64,000 bases of DNA from Winogradskyella sp. (GCA_004211785.1 SHBX01000003.1:89551-153550), one strand, 5' to 3'; counted from the stretch's first letter, positions 9,847 through 19,546 are shown. Notes: generated by a model not told the origin, from the sequence alone. Numbers and translations: made by a program.

Positions 9847-10686
9847 TTATACATATATATACATTGGTGATACCACCTTCTTTTTGTTATTTATAGTTTC
9901 GATACTTAACTTTTTGGGTATTGGATTGGGGAGACCAGAAATAATAGTTTTAGTCTTATTTATAGATTTTAGACTAGTATCTATTGTAATCGATGATGTA
10001 GATGTTAAATCGAACTTATTGTTTGGGACTTCACTTAATTGAAGATCTTTATTAGAATAAAGAAGTAATGCTTTTTCACCATTTTGAAGTATCACATTAT
10101 CTTTTTTACTAAAACTTATATTAGTTTTACCAACGATTTCTAGATTGTTAATTGTACTATTAGAGCGATTAATAATATAATATTGCCATTGTGTAGGTCG
10201 TGAATTAAACTTCACTAAAAAATCTACTTTATTATATGTTTTTAGATAAGTAACTATATCATCAAAATGAATACTTAATTTAAACAAAGAATTGTCTCTA
10301 ATTGATGAATTATAGTCGATGGAAAGTTCTATTTCTCCATTTTCACCTTTTACACTGTTTTGCGAATCAAGTAGTAAAGCCCCTTTAAAATCTATTGGGA
10401 AATCTGTAAAAGCATAAAATTCTGAATAATCGGTAGTAGCAATAAAATCAAAATAATGATTTGAGGTAACTGTCTTTAAATAATTTATAAATGTTGAAAT
10501 ATCGGTTTTTGAATTTATAAGTAATGTAAACCCATTATTAGAAGGAACCATTTTTACTCCAAATCGCTTTTTTAATGTTTTTGAATTTGGACCCAATTCA
10601 TAAGAAATACAATTACAATCATTATTCTCAAAAAAATCATGAAACACATGTAAACTAAACGCTGTACTGAAATCACTACTTATCAT
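9847..10686 (-). CDS. uncharacterised 279-aa protein in the eCIS operon, between cap and sheath genes
   Basis: Intact ORF whose ATG overlaps the stop of the DUF4255 gene (ATGA at 10683-10686). No family recognised. Confidence 0.75.
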   Translation of the reverse strand: MISSDFSTAFSLHVFHDFFENNDCNCISYELGPNSKTLKKRFGVKMVPSNNGFTLLINSKTDISTFINYLKTVTSNHYFDFIATTDYSEFYAFTDFPIDFKGALLLDSQNSVKGENGEIELSIDYNSSIRDNSLFKLSIHFDDIVTYLKTYNKVDFLVKFNSRPTQWQYYIINRSNSTINNLEIVGKTNISFSKKDNVILQNGEKALLLYSNKDLQLSEVPNNKFDLTSTSSITIDTSLKSINKTKTIISGLPNPIPKKLSIETINNKKKVVSPMYIYV

Positions 10687-11249
10687 ACGCTTAATGAGTT
10701 AGAGGTTTGTAACACATCACTTTCAAACCCTTCAGTCTGATTAGCATCTAATGTGATTAATCTCATTTTATAAATTACGGACGGCTGATATTTTGCGCCC
10801 ATTGCATTCCATAGACTATGCATTTGATGAAAATCTATACTCTCTAATTCAAACTCTAATTTTAATAACCCGCTTGGTATATTAGAACTTGTATTAGAAT
10901 TCAGTACAGGATTAATTTGAAAAAAAAGAATAGTGTCATTTAAGAATTTTAAAGTTTCTTTATAATGATCAAAGTTAGAAGTGACTAACAAATCTAAATT
11001 GTAACGCTCTACGGGAGTTTTATCTGAGTAACCATTTACTACCCTTTTTTGGCGTACGTAAAATGGCTTTATAGTTTCTCTTTTGAGATTTATTAGAGTT
11101 AGAACTATTTTGTTCTGATTTAATTTTGATAAAGTTCCAGTTACATCAATTATGGAATTAGTGACTACGACATTTTCGTCCAATCCTAATTTAAACTTCA
11201 GGAATTGTTCAAGTGTTTGATTTGTAAATTGTAGTGCTTTATCTATCAT
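10683..11249 (-). CDS. DUF4255 / Afp16-Pvc16-like tube-terminator (cap) protein
   Basis: MIDKALQFTNQTLEQFLKFKLG...GLLKLEFELESIDFHQMHSLWNAMGAKYQPSVIYKMRLITLD. ATG at 11249 preferred over the GTG-initiated track ORF start at 11279. Confidence 0.88.
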   Translation of the reverse strand: MIDKALQFTNQTLEQFLKFKLGLDENVVVTNSIIDVTGTLSKLNQNKIVLTLINLKRETIKPFYVRQKRVVNGYSDKTPVERYNLDLLVTSNFDHYKETLKFLNDTILFFQINPVLNSNTSSNIPSGLLKLEFELESIDFHQMHSLWNAMGAKYQPSVIYKMRLITLDANQTEGFESDVLQTSNSLSV

Positions 11250-11324
11250 TACCTTAATTAATACATCTCGCAAAATCACTATTGCGTATTGTGGTGATGT
11301 AAAATTAGATACAGATTTTGACTA

Positions 11325-11400
11325 CGTAGATAAATTTTGATATACTAATCGTAGACACTTTTATGAATTAAAATAAAAGCATAGACATTTCGTAGACATC
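11325..11400. repeat. cluster of four imperfect direct repeats, consensus CRTAGAYA, upstream of the eCIS structural genes
   Basis: cgtagataaa (11325), cgtagacact (11350), catagacatt (11380), cgtagacatc (11391), all in the same orientation on the + strand. Confidence 0.5.
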
Positions 11401-11483
11401 ATCAAAAAGATTAAGACGAATCTTTAATATCTAATTCTTAAAGTTCAATAGTATAGTATAATTAATCTAGGCTTAAAAAGAGT

Positions 11484-12338
11484 TTAAGCCAGCCTTCTTC
11501 CTAGGGCTCTAGTATAAGTTATCAAGTCTTGATCTTTGGAAAGTCGCATTTTCTTTTTTAAACGATACTTATGAGTTCTTACACTCTCAGCATTAATACA
11601 CAAAAGATTTTTAATATCGTTATTTGACATGTTCATACTTAAATAACAACAATATTTTAAGTCTTTAGATGTTAGATTGGGATGTTTTACAGATAGGTTT
11701 TTTAAAAAGCTAGGATTAATATTTTCAAAATATATTTTAAAATCTTCCCAATGTCTTTTATCGGAAGACGTAGTTTTTATTTCATTAACAATAGTTTTTA
11801 ATCTTAATCGTACTCTTTCATTTACATCCTTATATGTATGCTCTAACTCAAACTTTATCTTATTAAGCATAGCCTGCTTTTGGTCAATCTCTAATGTATA
11901 ACGACTAAGGCTTTTATAATGGTTTGTATTACTAGTTAAAGGTTCATATCCTGTATCATTATAGCTGTCTTTCATCAATAAAAGAATGGAATTAAACCAA
12001 TTTGCCAAATAATTAGACTTTAACGCATTGTTTAGTGTATTAATAAAAATCGGATTACTCAATGTCCAATCTATATTTTCACCATAAGAATTTTTGGTTA
12101 AGCATAAAATTGGAATCTTAGAAGTTTTCAGAAATGTGCAAATACTATTTATTACTGATTGATTATTCCTAAATGAAAGTACTATAAAAGAAGGATTAAT
12201 AGACCTAATAATACTTATTAAGTCAGAAATTCTGACCGCTGTAATTATTCTATAATTATGATGATTACTTAAACTCTCTATCAATGCAGATAAAGTTTGA
12301 GTCTCATCAGAACCTACTAAAATTGTTTTGCTTTGCAT
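11484..12338 (-). CDS. LuxR-family transcriptional regulator with a degenerate receiver-like N-terminus
   Basis: C-terminal HTH: NLTSKDLKYCCYLSMNMSNNDIKNLLCINAESVRTHKYRLKKKMRL. N-terminus MQSKTILVGSDETQTL... is receiver-like but lacks the canonical phospho-Asp. ATG at 12338 preferred over the GTG at 12356. Confidence 0.8.
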   Translation of the reverse strand: MQSKTILVGSDETQTLSALIESLSNHHNYRIITAVRISDLISIIRSINPSFIVLSFRNNQSVINSICTFLKTSKIPILCLTKNSYGENIDWTLSNPIFINTLNNALKSNYLANWFNSILLLMKDSYNDTGYEPLTSNTNHYKSLSRYTLEIDQKQAMLNKIKFELEHTYKDVNERVRLRLKTIVNEIKTTSSDKRHWEDFKIYFENINPSFLKNLSVKHPNLTSKDLKYCCYLSMNMSNNDIKNLLCINAESVRTHKYRLKKKMRLSKDQDLITYTRALGRRLA

Positions 12339-12616
12339 CAACAAAATATAACCCACAAAATCAGCAGGTAAAATGGATTAAAGTTAGCGTCAACAAGCTT
12401 TAATTAATATAAATATTAAGGGGGAGGAAAATGTAAAACAAAGTATTAATAGCAGTATAAATATAGAGAAATTATTATTAACTATTACATAATCAGGTTT
12501 TGTTAACAATAATAATATTTAATTATACAAAGGCTGGAAATTATTATTTCGATACTCAGATATTATTTGATTTTCAATAATTTGTATTGATATAATTTGA
12601 TGTAGTTTGTACTCCG

Positions 12617-14077
12617 TTACTTTCCAATACAGAAATTTGCAAAAATATTCCCTAATAAATCATCGGTAGTAATCTCGCCAGTAATCTCACCAAAATGATG
12701 CAAAGCTTGACGTATATCTATAGCCATTAAATCTCCTGAAAGTCCAGAATCTAATCCATAACTCACTTTTTGTATCTCTTCAAAAGCTTTTAACAAAGAA
12801 TCGTAATGACGTGTATTGGTCACGATAGTTTCGTTATTGCGCAGTGCCCCGGCATTAACGAAAGAAACCAGAGTGTCTTTGAGTTCTTCAATACCAATGC
12901 CTTTTTTAGCAGAAATAGGTAACAAATGAGCTCCTTCAATTGCTTGTAAACGCTTTGAAAGAAAGGCGGTAAATGCCTCAGGAACTTGGTCTATTTTATT
13001 GGAGATGACCAACAAAGGGGTTTGAGGGAATTTATTTCGGAGCTTATTGATTTCAACCACCGATGTATCTATAGCTGTATAACCATTAAATTCTGCAATC
13101 ATTGATTTATGTCCATCCGTTTGTTCTGGATCTTGCAGTTTTGTACTATCCAGTAAGTAGATAATTACTTGTGCTTGCTCAATTTTTTCAAAAGTCTTTT
13201 GAATCCCAATACTTTCTACCACGTCTTTTGTTTCTCGGATACCAGCAGTATCAATGAATCTAAATCCAATACCTCCGATAGAGATTTCGTCTTCAATTGT
13301 ATCACGTGTTGTACCTGCAATATCACTAACTATAGCACGTTCTTCGTTTAAAAGTGTATTTAATAATGTAGATTTTCCAACATTAGGTTCTCCCACAATA
13401 GCGACAGGTATCCCATTTTTAATCACATTACCAACTGCAAAACTGTCTATCAACCGTTTTAGTACAAACGAGATTCTATCAATAAGCTCTTTAAATTGAG
13501 TTCTATCTGCAAACTCTACATCTTCTTCTGCAAAGTCTAATTCTAATTCTATCAAAGAAGCAAAATTCATGAGTTCTACACGGAGTTTAGCAATTTCTGA
13601 AGAGAAACCGCCTCGCATTTGTTGCATTGCTATTTTGTGAGATGCTGCATTATCACTTGCAATTAAATCGGCTATAGCTTCAGCTTGGCTTAAATCTAAT
13701 TTTCCATTTAAAAAAGCTCGCAAAGTAAACTCTCCTGCATCTGCCATTCGGCAACCAGCTCTAAGAAATAGCTGAATTATCTCTTGTTGAATGTATTGAG
13801 AACCGTGACACGAAATCTCAACAACATTTTCGCCAGTATAAGAGTTAGGATTTTTGAATATTGAAACTAAAACTTCGTCTATTTCCCGTTCTCCATCTAT
13901 AATATGACCAAGATGTATGCTGTGTGATTTTTGATTAATCAATGATTTATTACCCTTTACAGACCTAAAATGCTTATCAACAAAAGTTATAGCATCTATA
14001 CCTGAAAGTCTTATTACAGCAATTGCACCGCTTCCAGAAGCCGTGGCCAAAGCAACAATTGTATCATTGTTAATCAT
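12617..14077 (-). CDS. mnmE: tRNA modification GTPase MnmE (TrmE)
   Basis: GEPNVGKSTLLNTLLNEERAIVSDIAGTTRDTIED and C-terminal CIGK. Confidence 0.97.
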   Translation of the reverse strand: MINNDTIVALATASGSGAIAVIRLSGIDAITFVDKHFRSVKGNKSLINQKSHSIHLGHIIDGEREIDEVLVSIFKNPNSYTGENVVEISCHGSQYIQQEIIQLFLRAGCRMADAGEFTLRAFLNGKLDLSQAEAIADLIASDNAASHKIAMQQMRGGFSSEIAKLRVELMNFASLIELELDFAEEDVEFADRTQFKELIDRISFVLKRLIDSFAVGNVIKNGIPVAIVGEPNVGKSTLLNTLLNEERAIVSDIAGTTRDTIEDEISIGGIGFRFIDTAGIRETKDVVESIGIQKTFEKIEQAQVIIYLLDSTKLQDPEQTDGHKSMIAEFNGYTAIDTSVVEINKLRNKFPQTPLLVISNKIDQVPEAFTAFLSKRLQAIEGAHLLPISAKKGIGIEELKDTLVSFVNAGALRNNETIVTNTRHYDSLLKAFEEIQKVSYGLDSGLSGDLMAIDIRQALHHFGEITGEITTDDLLGNIFANFCIGK

Positions 14078-14195
14078 CTTTGTTTTCTTTGGAACAAAAA
14101 TAACATTTTTACTTTTTTAAGATATAATTTACACAATGATATATAGCGGCTTAAAGCTAACTTTTTATATTTGTAAAAGAATTAAAAAAAGAATT

Positions 14196-15347
14196 ATGAA
14201 AAAATTGATTTGCATTGCTTTTTTAAGTTTATGCGTATTAGGTTGTAAAAAAGAACAGCGAACAGACTATGTTATTAATGGCTCCGCTAAAGGACTATAT
14301 AATGGGATTAGAGTTTATCTTAATAAAATGGATGAACGCGGAAGAATGACTGCAATTGATACTGCCATTGTCATGAACGAAACTTTTACTCTAGATGGTG
14401 TTGTAGAAAACCCTTCGTTATACTACGTTACTGTAAATGGTGTTAATGGTCGTTTACCTGTTATGATTGAAAATGCGGAACTTGAGCTTGTTATTGATAA
14501 TAAAATATTAACGAATTCAACTCTTAAAGGCTCTGAAAATAATGATGTTTATGCCAATTTCGGTGTGGAATTAACTGAATTAAAAAACAACTTGGTTAAT
14601 GCTACGCAAAACTATGACCAATCTAAGTTTTTAAAAGATTCTGCAAATATTGATAATGATAAAAAAATTGTTGAAGAATTAAGAACTAAGTTCAATGATT
14701 TTCCTTATAACTATATTGAAAATAACAAAAATAGCTATGGTATTCTTCCCATCTTAAAAACTCAGCTAAATTCTAGAGGTTTAGATCCTAATAAATTTTT
14801 AGAAGTATATAGCAAAATTGATGATGACATAAAAAACACCAAAGAAGGGAAAGAATTAGAAGAAAAGATTAACCTTATTAAAGCAAAATTAGAAGCAGAA
14901 AAAGCCACAGCAATCGGAGTAGTTGCTCCTGAGTTTTCTGCACCAAATCCAGACGGTAAAATTGTAGCCTTAAGTGATGTTGTTTCAAAAGGAAAAATTA
15001 CTATTGTTGATTTTTGGGCGGCTTGGTGTGGGCCTTGCAGACGTGAAAACCCAAATGTAGTAAAGGTATATAACAAATATCATGATAAAGGTTTAGAAAT
15101 TATTGGCGTTGGATTAGATGGTAGACGTGGGCAACAAAACCCTAAAGAAGCATGGGTAAAAGCTATAGAAAAGGATAATTTAACTTGGCACCAAGTCTCT
15201 AACCTAAGATACTTTGACGAAATTGCAAAAAGTTATAATGTAGGTTCTATTCCTTCAATGTTTGTATTAGATAGTGAAGGCAAAATTGTAGCAAAAAATT
15301 TAAGAGGATTGGCTCTAGAAAATAAAATTGCCGAATTATTAAACTAA
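14196..15347 (+). CDS. TlpA/AhpC-type thioredoxin-fold lipoprotein with N-terminal DUF4369-like domain
   Basis: Lipobox MKKLICIAFLSLCVLGCKK; WAAWCGPCRRENP active site. ATG at 14196 preferred over the track start at 14136. Confidence 0.9.
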   Translation: MKKLICIAFLSLCVLGCKKEQRTDYVINGSAKGLYNGIRVYLNKMDERGRMTAIDTAIVMNETFTLDGVVENPSLYYVTVNGVNGRLPVMIENAELELVIDNKILTNSTLKGSENNDVYANFGVELTELKNNLVNATQNYDQSKFLKDSANIDNDKKIVEELRTKFNDFPYNYIENNKNSYGILPILKTQLNSRGLDPNKFLEVYSKIDDDIKNTKEGKELEEKINLIKAKLEAEKATAIGVVAPEFSAPNPDGKIVALSDVVSKGKITIVDFWAAWCGPCRRENPNVVKVYNKYHDKGLEIIGVGLDGRRGQQNPKEAWVKAIEKDNLTWHQVSNLRYFDEIAKSYNVGSIPSMFVLDSEGKIVAKNLRGLALENKIAELLN

Positions 15348-15367
15348 TTAATAATTCTTATAATTAT

Positions 15368-15399
15368 AAAAAAAGCCAGCTTTTCAGCTGGCTTTTTTT
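15368..15399. terminator. bidirectional rho-independent terminator between convergent genes
   Basis: AAAAAAAGCCAGCT-TTTC-AGCTGGCTTTTTTT. Confidence 0.85.
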
Positions 15400-17449
15400 A
15401 TTCAGGATATTCGATTCTAAGATGATAAATGTTGGCCAGCTTTAATTTTAAAACACGTTTTATCGCTTCTATATCTTTAAAAGTGATATCTGCATTTAAA
15501 AACTGCCCCATTTCTACTTGCTTATTTATAATATTCTCAACAAATTCATTAATTTTTGTACTTGTGGGTGACTTAAGACTCTTAGAGGCCGCCTCTACAC
15601 TATCGCACATCATTAATATGGCTGTCTCTCTACTAAAAGGTTTTGGTCCAGGATAACAGAAATCTTCTTCTTTAGCAAATTCATTGACAGCTAATTCCTT
15701 TTTATAAAAATAGTATACCATACTTGTGCCATGATGGGTTCTTATAAAATCTATAACACGATCTGGCAAGTTATTCTTCTTAGCTATCTCAATACCATTT
15801 ATAACATGATTAATTATTACTGAGGCACTTTCTTTAGAAGATAGTTCGTCATGTGGATTAATGCCTGTGGACTGATTCTCGGTAAAAAATGTTGGGTTTT
15901 TCATTTTACCAATATCATGATATAATGCTCCTACTCTAACAAGCATAGCATTTGCACCAATCTCATTTGCTGAGGCTTCAGCTAAATTAGCAACATTTAA
16001 AGAATGATGAAATGTACCTGGTGCTTTATTTGATAATTCTTTTAATAATTTAGTATTTGTATCTGACAACTCCAATAAAGATACATCAGACACCAAACCA
16101 AATAACTTCTCATAAATATAAATTAGTGGTTGTACAAAAAGTGTTGCCAAACCACCGAGAATGAAAAGACCAAAAGTTTCCCATTTAATATTAGAAATCT
16201 GCCCTTCATGAATTACAAAAAAAGCAAAATATGCAATTATATATATTAAGGTTATTTGCCCTACTGAGATAAAAAGATTTGCTCTTTTATATAATTCTGA
16301 AACAGTTAAAATAGTTACGATTCCTGCAATTATTTGCAAGAACATATACTCATAACTATTTGGTACTATAAAACCTAAAAGCAATACAGTAAGTACATGA
16401 GCAAAAAGTCCTAATCTAGCATCAAAAAATGCCTTGAGAACTAATGGCAAAATACATAATGGTACCACATAAAGATATTGCGAATTATAATTAATAACAA
16501 TAGTTGTAAGCACAACCATTACAACAATATTAAAGAAGATGAAAGTAACTTTAGTATTATTAAGAAACACATCTGAACGATATTTTCTAAGAAATAGCAG
16601 TAACATTAAAAGTGCCAAGGCAACTAATAAAGTGTAAGCCATAATCACCCAATTATAATTGCTAGAACTCCAAACTTGTGATTCATATTCGGACTTTAAA
16701 GAATCAAGTATATTAAACTGGTTATCTTCTACAACTTGCCCTTTAGAAATGATTAAAGTACCATCAGAAACTATACCTCTTGCAGACGATAATGTAGAAA
16801 GTTTTTCTTCCAAAACTTTATCAGTAAGTGATTTATTAAAACTTACATTAGGTTCAATAATGTTAAAAAACAAGGAAATAAAATCATCTTCATAGTCTTG
16901 AAGATTATTCTGCTTTAATAATGCTTGCAGGTAGGGTCTTATTTCGGTTTGAGTAAATAAATCTTTAAATTGAATTTTACTTTTTTGCTCATTATTTTCG
17001 ATAAGTATAACCTGTCGACTATCATCATAATTAAAAACAGAATTTAAAATCCCATATTTATAAAGGTTTTCTATAGCCTTTTTTCCTTCATTATACAGAA
17101 CTAACCTGTTATCGAACCCTGTAATAGAATCTTCAAAAGTAGCATTAAAGCCTTCCAGGTAACTATTAATAGCTGCAGTCTTTGTCTTTAAATCTAATTC
17201 AAAATACAGCTCATTATTATCGGTTATTCGCTTTACTTCTTCATCAATTTGAGCATCTGTCTTTTTTATAGCAAAATCGAAAGGCGCATATAAATTTTCG
17301 GATTGCCAAGGCTTTCCTTTTTCAAAAGAATATCTAAATTTTCCTGTTTTTGGGAACAGATAAACAATAAAAAAAGTTGTCCCTAATAAAAGAAGCAGCT
17401 TATATATTAGCGCATGGTTACGGTACCATTTATTTACAAGTTCGTTCAT
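15398..17449 (-). CDS. 7TM receptor with intracellular HD hydrolase (YqfF/PgpH family, probable c-di-AMP phosphodiesterase)
   Basis: Multiple TM helices followed by HHSLNVANLAEASANEIGANAMLVRVGALYHDIGKMKNPTFFTENQ. Confidence 0.92.
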   Translation of the reverse strand: MNELVNKWYRNHALIYKLLLLLGTTFFIVYLFPKTGKFRYSFEKGKPWQSENLYAPFDFAIKKTDAQIDEEVKRITDNNELYFELDLKTKTAAINSYLEGFNATFEDSITGFDNRLVLYNEGKKAIENLYKYGILNSVFNYDDSRQVILIENNEQKSKIQFKDLFTQTEIRPYLQALLKQNNLQDYEDDFISLFFNIIEPNVSFNKSLTDKVLEEKLSTLSSARGIVSDGTLIISKGQVVEDNQFNILDSLKSEYESQVWSSSNYNWVIMAYTLLVALALLMLLLFLRKYRSDVFLNNTKVTFIFFNIVVMVVLTTIVINYNSQYLYVVPLCILPLVLKAFFDARLGLFAHVLTVLLLGFIVPNSYEYMFLQIIAGIVTILTVSELYKRANLFISVGQITLIYIIAYFAFFVIHEGQISNIKWETFGLFILGGLATLFVQPLIYIYEKLFGLVSDVSLLELSDTNTKLLKELSNKAPGTFHHSLNVANLAEASANEIGANAMLVRVGALYHDIGKMKNPTFFTENQSTGINPHDELSSKESASVIINHVINGIEIAKKNNLPDRVIDFIRTHHGTSMVYYFYKKELAVNEFAKEEDFCYPGPKPFSRETAILMMCDSVEAASKSLKSPTSTKINEFVENIINKQVEMGQFLNADITFKDIEAIKRVLKLKLANIYHLRIEYPE

Positions 17450-17562
17450 AGGTAATCAAATGTAATAAATATATGTATTTTGAGGTTTGTTTAAGACAGA
17501 TTTCATTCTCAAATCTCTCAAAAATCATTAAATTCGCATCATCAAATTCAATTTATAGCAAA

Positions 17563-18741
17563 ATGAACAAACAAGTTGTAATAGTATCAGCAGCAAGAAC
17601 ACCAATAGGTAGTTTTATGGGTGCTTTATCTACTGTTGCTGCACCAAAATTAGGAGCAACAGCAATAAAAGGTGCTTTAGATAAAATAAATTTAAAGCCA
17701 GAATTGGTTGAAGAAGTATTAATGGGTAATGTGGTCCAAGCTGGTACTGGCCAAGCTCCAGCTAGGCAAGCTGCTATATACGCAGGAATACCTGACTCGG
17801 TACCTTGTACAACCATAAATAAAGTTTGTGCTTCTGGAATGAAAGCTATTATGCAAGCAGCACAGGCTATACAACTTGGTGATGCGGATGTTATTGTTGC
17901 TGGCGGAATGGAAAACATGAGTCTGATACCTCATTATTACCATGCAAGAACTGCTACAAAATTTGGACCTACAACTTTCGAAGATGGTATGCAAAAAGAC
18001 GGTCTTGTTGATGCTTATGATAAAAATGCCATGGGTGTTTGTGCAGATGCATGTGCTACTGAATACGATTTTTCAAGAGAAGACCAGGATGCATATGCTA
18101 TACAATCTTACGAACGTTCAAAAGCTGCATGGGAAGATGGTAAATTTATTAACGAAGTAGTGCCCGTTGAAGTACTGCAAAGACGTGGCGAACCAATTAT
18201 TGTTGACCATGACCAAGAATACACTAATGTGAAAATGGAAAAAATTCCTGCATTAAGACCAGCCTTTACAAAAGAAGGTACAGTAACCGCAGCTAATGCT
18301 TCAACTATAAATGATGGTGCAGCTGCAATGGTATTAATGAGTAAAGAAAAAGCAGAAGAATTAGGTTTAAAACCTATAGCAACAATAAAAAGTTATGCGG
18401 ATGCTGCACAAGAACCAAAATGGTTTACAACAGCTCCAGCAAAAGCTTTACCAAAAGCATTATCTAAGGCAAGTCTAAGTATAGATGATATAGATTTTTT
18501 TGAGTTTAATGAGGCCTTCTCCGTTGTGGGATTAGCAAATATGAAAATATTAGGTATAGACGACAGTAAAGTAAACGTTAATGGAGGCGCAGTATCATTA
18601 GGTCATCCACTTGGATGCTCTGGAGCTAGAATCCTAGTAACTTTAGTAAATGTATTAGAACAAAATAATGCAAAATATGGAGCTGCAGCCATTTGTAATG
18701 GTGGTGGTGGAGCTTCAGCTTTAGTGTTAGAGCGTTCTTAA
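17563..18741 (+). CDS. acetyl-CoA C-acetyltransferase (thiolase)
   Basis: MNKQVVIVSAARTPIGSFMGAL...INKVCASGMKA...NVNGGAVSLGHPLGCSGARI...CNGGGGASA. Start adjusted from track ORF 17473. Confidence 0.95.
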   Translation: MNKQVVIVSAARTPIGSFMGALSTVAAPKLGATAIKGALDKINLKPELVEEVLMGNVVQAGTGQAPARQAAIYAGIPDSVPCTTINKVCASGMKAIMQAAQAIQLGDADVIVAGGMENMSLIPHYYHARTATKFGPTTFEDGMQKDGLVDAYDKNAMGVCADACATEYDFSREDQDAYAIQSYERSKAAWEDGKFINEVVPVEVLQRRGEPIIVDHDQEYTNVKMEKIPALRPAFTKEGTVTAANASTINDGAAAMVLMSKEKAEELGLKPIATIKSYADAAQEPKWFTTAPAKALPKALSKASLSIDDIDFFEFNEAFSVVGLANMKILGIDDSKVNVNGGAVSLGHPLGCSGARILVTLVNVLEQNNAKYGAAAICNGGGGASALVLERS

Positions 18742-18750
18742 AACCTTTTT

Positions 18751-19500
18751 ATGCAATACGGTATTTGTAATCTTGGAATTGTTCCAATGCGTTTTGAACC
18801 TAGCGATAAATCTGAGCTTGTTTCTCAAGTTTTGTATGGTGAAGGTTTTAAGGTTTTAGAAAAACGCAAAAAATGGAGCAGAATTCGTATTGCTTTTGAT
18901 AAATATGAAGGTTGGATAGATAATAAGCAATATCTTGAAATAAATGAAGATGACTATAAATCACTCGTTAAAGCTCAACCAATATTATCGACGGATTTAT
19001 TAGAGTTTGTTTCTGACGATAGAAATAACATTTTTACTATTCCTCTTGGAGTATCACTCAATGGTTTAGAATTACTAAGCCATAAATTTGATGGTAATAA
19101 ACTATCCGAAACACAGGATAAATCAGACCTTATTAAGACAGCGTTTCTGTATCTAAATGCGCCCTATTTATGGGGAGGAAAAACACCTTTTGGTATAGAT
19201 TGTTCAGGGTTTACACAAATGGTTTACAAAATAAATGGCTTTAAACTTAAACGTGATGCTTCTCAACAAGCTGCACAAGGTGAAGCTTTAAGTTTTATAG
19301 AAGAAAGTGAACCTGGTGATTTGGCATTTTTCGATAATGCCGAAGGTGATATCATTCATGTAGGTATTATTATGGAAGATAACTATATTATTCATGCCCA
19401 TGGAAAAGTAAGAATAGATAGACTGGACCACAGTGGCATATACAATGTTGAGACTAACACACATACTCATAAACTCCGAGTCATTAAAAAAGTGATATAA
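18751..19500 (+). CDS. C40 family (NlpC/P60) peptidase with N-terminal SH3-like domain
   Basis: PYLWGGKTPFGIDCSGFTQMVY...GDLAFFDNAEGDIIHVGIIM. Confidence 0.92.
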   Translation: MQYGICNLGIVPMRFEPSDKSELVSQVLYGEGFKVLEKRKKWSRIRIAFDKYEGWIDNKQYLEINEDDYKSLVKAQPILSTDLLEFVSDDRNNIFTIPLGVSLNGLELLSHKFDGNKLSETQDKSDLIKTAFLYLNAPYLWGGKTPFGIDCSGFTQMVYKINGFKLKRDASQQAAQGEALSFIEESEPGDLAFFDNAEGDIIHVGIIMEDNYIIHAHGKVRIDRLDHSGIYNVETNTHTHKLRVIKKVI

Positions 19501-19531
19501 AAAAAGCGACCGAAATCGGTCGCTTTTTTTT
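19499..19531. terminator. bidirectional rho-independent terminator
   Basis: AAAAAGCGACCGA-AA-TCGGTCGCTTTTTTTT between convergent genes. Confidence 0.85.
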
Positions 19532-19546
19532 ATTAAAGTAATATTT

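Noticed and set aside
1-11279. Possibility that the left cluster is a prophage or a T6SS
   Set aside because: No capsid, portal, terminase, integrase or lysis genes, and no Tss membrane-complex genes are seen. DUF4255 and DUF5908 point to an eCIS. The region left of the window remains unseen.
12400-12440. GGGGGAGG-AAA-ATG-TAA near 12420, looking like a Shine-Dalgarno plus start
   Set aside because: The frame stops immediately (ATG TAA), and Bacteroidota rarely depend on strong SD motifs.
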